DNA from: JAQVWU01 sp964628455
GTDB lineage: Bacteria > Bacillota > Clostridia > Oscillospirales > CAG-272
Direction: 5' to 3'
Assembly (NCBI GenBank): GCA_964628455.1
Contig: CAZVPD010000171.1
Location: 1-7,500 of the forward strand
DNA length: 7,500 nt
The translations under genes and the position numbers were made by a program. Below are positions 5,903 through 7,500 of this stretch, in pieces (the stretch's first letter is position 1; each line of letters begins with the position of its first letter). Below the pieces are notes generated by a model. That model saw nothing but the letters and a program-made list of their open reading frames with translations. It had not been told where the DNA came from and did not search any database.

Positions 5903-7500
5903 ATGGACGGAAACGGCAATGCCAAAATACCGAAAACAGACTGGGGCGACGAAATCGCCCGTGCACTCGGTCTAACCGGCAGAATATTCCTGAGAATTCT
6001 GTCGTATCTGTTCAATATCATACTGACGGTTTTGCTGATCAGCCTGATAACGGGCATAGTGGTCGGAAGCACGCTGGCTTATTATATCACCAATTATATC
6101 GATGCCGAAATCGATGAATTCGACGTGATCACAACCGGTCAGAATATGACGACTAAAATCTATTACATGGATTGGAAAGACCGGGAAAACCGTGACGGAG
6201 TTCCCGTGGAGCTTGAAGACCAGCGTCTTTACGGCGCGGAAAACCGGATGTGGGCTCCCTATCAGAGCATCCCCGCCAATCTGAGACATGCTTTTATCGC
6301 CATTGAGGACAAGCGTTTCTGGGAACACAACGGAGTCGATTTTCTGCGCAGCGCGTCGGCCGCAGTCAACTATTTCTTCAAAGGCGTGGATTCCTACGGA
6401 GCTTCGACAATAACGCAGCAGCTTATTAAAACTGTAACAGGCGACGATGATGTTACGGTCCAGCGCAAGATCCAGGAAATGATGCGGGCGATCAAGCTGA
6501 ACGATCAGAAAGATAAAACGGAGATTCTGGAAATGTATCTGAATCTGATTTATCTCTCGCAGGGCTGTTACGGCGTGCAGGCGGCGGCGTATACCTATTT
6601 CGGGAAAGATGTCAGCTCGCTTTCCTTGATCGAATGCGCGGCGATCGCAGCCATTACGCAGGCGCCGACCAAATGGGATCCGATACAGAATCCCGATAAC
6701 AATAAACTCAGGCGGGACCTTATTTTAAAAGAGATGCTCGAGCAGAGTTATATAACGCAAAGCGAATTTGATAAAGCATATGACAAGGAACTCATGCTGA
6801 ACATCACGCAGGATGAAGCGGCGGTATCATCGACAAATTCATGGTATACCGATGCTGTGATCGAAGAATCGATCGGTTTGCTGGTCAAATACAAAGGATA
6901 TACCCGTGAAGTCGCTTCAAGGCTGATCTATACAGCCGGTTATCAGATCTATACGGCTATGGATCCGTCCGTTCAGACATTGCTTGAGGATTATTTTTCG
7001 GACAGTTCCAATTTTGCGGCAGTCGATACATCGCCGATACAGCCGGAGGCGTCCATGGTTATCATGGATCCCGCAACAGGCGATGTTTTGGGAATTGTCG
7101 GCGGCAGGGGGGAAAAGACGGGCAACCGTATTTTAAATTATGCGACTCAGACCAAACGTTCACCCGGTTCGTCTATAAAACCCCTGTCTGTATACGGACC
7201 GGCGCTCGAATACGGTGTTATCAATTACGGAAGCGTTTTCGATGACTCGCCTGTAAACTTCGGCGATCCGGTTTATGACACGGCGACCGGCAAATTGGTC
7301 GGATATTCAAATCCGCACGGCTGGCCGAGTAATTATCCCGATACTTATAAGGGGCTTACCACAATTCATGATGCCATACGCCGTTCGGTCAATGTGATCT
7401 CCGTAAAAGTTCTCGAAAAACTGACGCTGTCCGCTTCGTTTGATTTTCTAAAGAACAAACTGCATATGGACAGCCTGATCGAATACAGGCAGCTGACCGG
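5903..7500 (+). CDS. Class A penicillin-binding protein (glycosyltransferase/transpeptidase), 3' truncated by window
   Basis: The first 532 codons of a PBP1A-like bifunctional peptidoglycan synthase are present: it polymerises lipid II into glycan strands and cross-links stem peptides outside the membrane. Residues 1-30 are a short cytoplasmic tail, and about 33-61 form one membrane-spanning signal anchor. The GT51 domain (about 110-290) shows EDKRFWEHNGVD with catalytic Glu135, GASTITQQL at 166-174, RKIQEMMRAIKL with the second acidic residue Glu192, KTEILEMYLN at 205-214 and YGVQAAAYTYFGK at 223-235. The transpeptidase domain shows RSPGSSIKP with nucleophile Ser423 and Lys426 (SxxK), and SVN at 495-497 (SxN); the KTG motif would lie beyond the window. 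No stop or frameshift occurs in the visible part. The gene has its own candidate promoter in the 268-nt upstream gap, so it is probably transcribed separately from dnaE. A precise paralogue name (pbpA, ponA, mrcA) cannot be assigned from this fragment. Confidence 0.95.
   Translation, partial: MDGNGNAKIPKTDWGDEIARALGLTGRIFLRILSYLFNIILTVLLISLITGIVVGSTLAYYITNYIDAEIDEFDVITTGQNMTTKIYYMDWKDRENRDGVPVELEDQRLYGAENRMWAPYQSIPANLRHAFIAIEDKRFWEHNGVDFLRSASAAVNYFFKGVDSYGASTITQQLIKTVTGDDDVTVQRKIQEMMRAIKLNDQKDKTEILEMYLNLIYLSQGCYGVQAAAYTYFGKDVSSLSLIECAAIAAITQAPTKWDPIQNPDNNKLRRDLILKEMLEQSYITQSEFDKAYDKELMLNITQDEAAVSSTNSWYTDAVIEESIGLLVKYKGYTREVASRLIYTAGYQIYTAMDPSVQTLLEDYFSDSSNFAAVDTSPIQPEASMVIMDPATGDVLGIVGGRGEKTGNRILNYATQTKRSPGSSIKPLSVYGPALEYGVINYGSVFDDSPVNFGDPVYDTATGKLVGYSNPHGWPSNYPDTYKGLTTIHDAIRRSVNVISVKVLEKLTLSASFDFLKNKLHMDSLIEYRQLT

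Noticed and set aside
5740..6072. Minus-strand frame covering the PBP upstream gap and start
   Set aside because: No ribosome binding site or recognisable domain; about half of it is antisense to the PBP N-terminus, and the rest is AT-rich intergenic DNA.
1..7500. Search for CRISPR arrays, tRNA/rRNA genes, insertion sequences, toxin-antitoxin or defence genes
   Set aside because: No regularly spaced repeats, tRNA-like cloverleaf, transposase motif or terminal inverted repeats were seen. The coding space is filled by five recognisable housekeeping genes.

Overview
The window is a block of housekeeping genes, all on the + strand: the 3' end of tyrS, then murB, whiA, dnaE, and the 5' part of a class A penicillin-binding protein gene that runs off the right edge. 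The gene families, the Gram-positive-only factor WhiA, a DnaE of the low-GC Gram-positive type and moderate base composition point to a Firmicute. It is most likely a clostridial lineage (Oscillospirales/Ruminococcaceae-like or a related uncultured group); this placement is inference, because no rRNA or lineage marker is present.

Layout: 2-190 is the S4 RNA-binding tail of tyrosyl-tRNA synthetase. 273-1178 is murB, the second step of cytoplasmic peptidoglycan precursor synthesis. 1239-2018 is whiA, a DNA-binding protein linked to division and chromosome segregation, here with a strongly shortened N-terminal half. 2098-5634 is dnaE, the replicative/lesion-tolerant DNA polymerase III alpha subunit, with intact PHP, polymerase, HhH and OB regions and a clamp-binding motif. 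5903-7500 is a bifunctional glycosyltransferase/transpeptidase (PBP1A-like), present up to just past its SxN motif. Gaps between the first four genes are 60-82 nt and hold no convincing terminator, so tyrS-murB-whiA-dnaE may be co-transcribed. The 268-nt gap before the PBP gene is the one clear regulatory region: it holds a perfect TATAAT, an inverted repeat abutting it, and a direct repeat.

Together the genes serve envelope synthesis (murB, PBP) and the replication/division cycle (whiA, dnaE). In many Firmicutes murB is followed by rapZ, yvcK and then whiA. Here rapZ and yvcK are absent from the interval, and whiA itself is reduced. I see no mobile element, CRISPR array, toxin-antitoxin or defence system, and no evidence for an undescribed multi-gene system. 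The points worth a second look are the collapsed murB-whiA junction, the shortened WhiA and the operator-like sequences upstream of the PBP gene.
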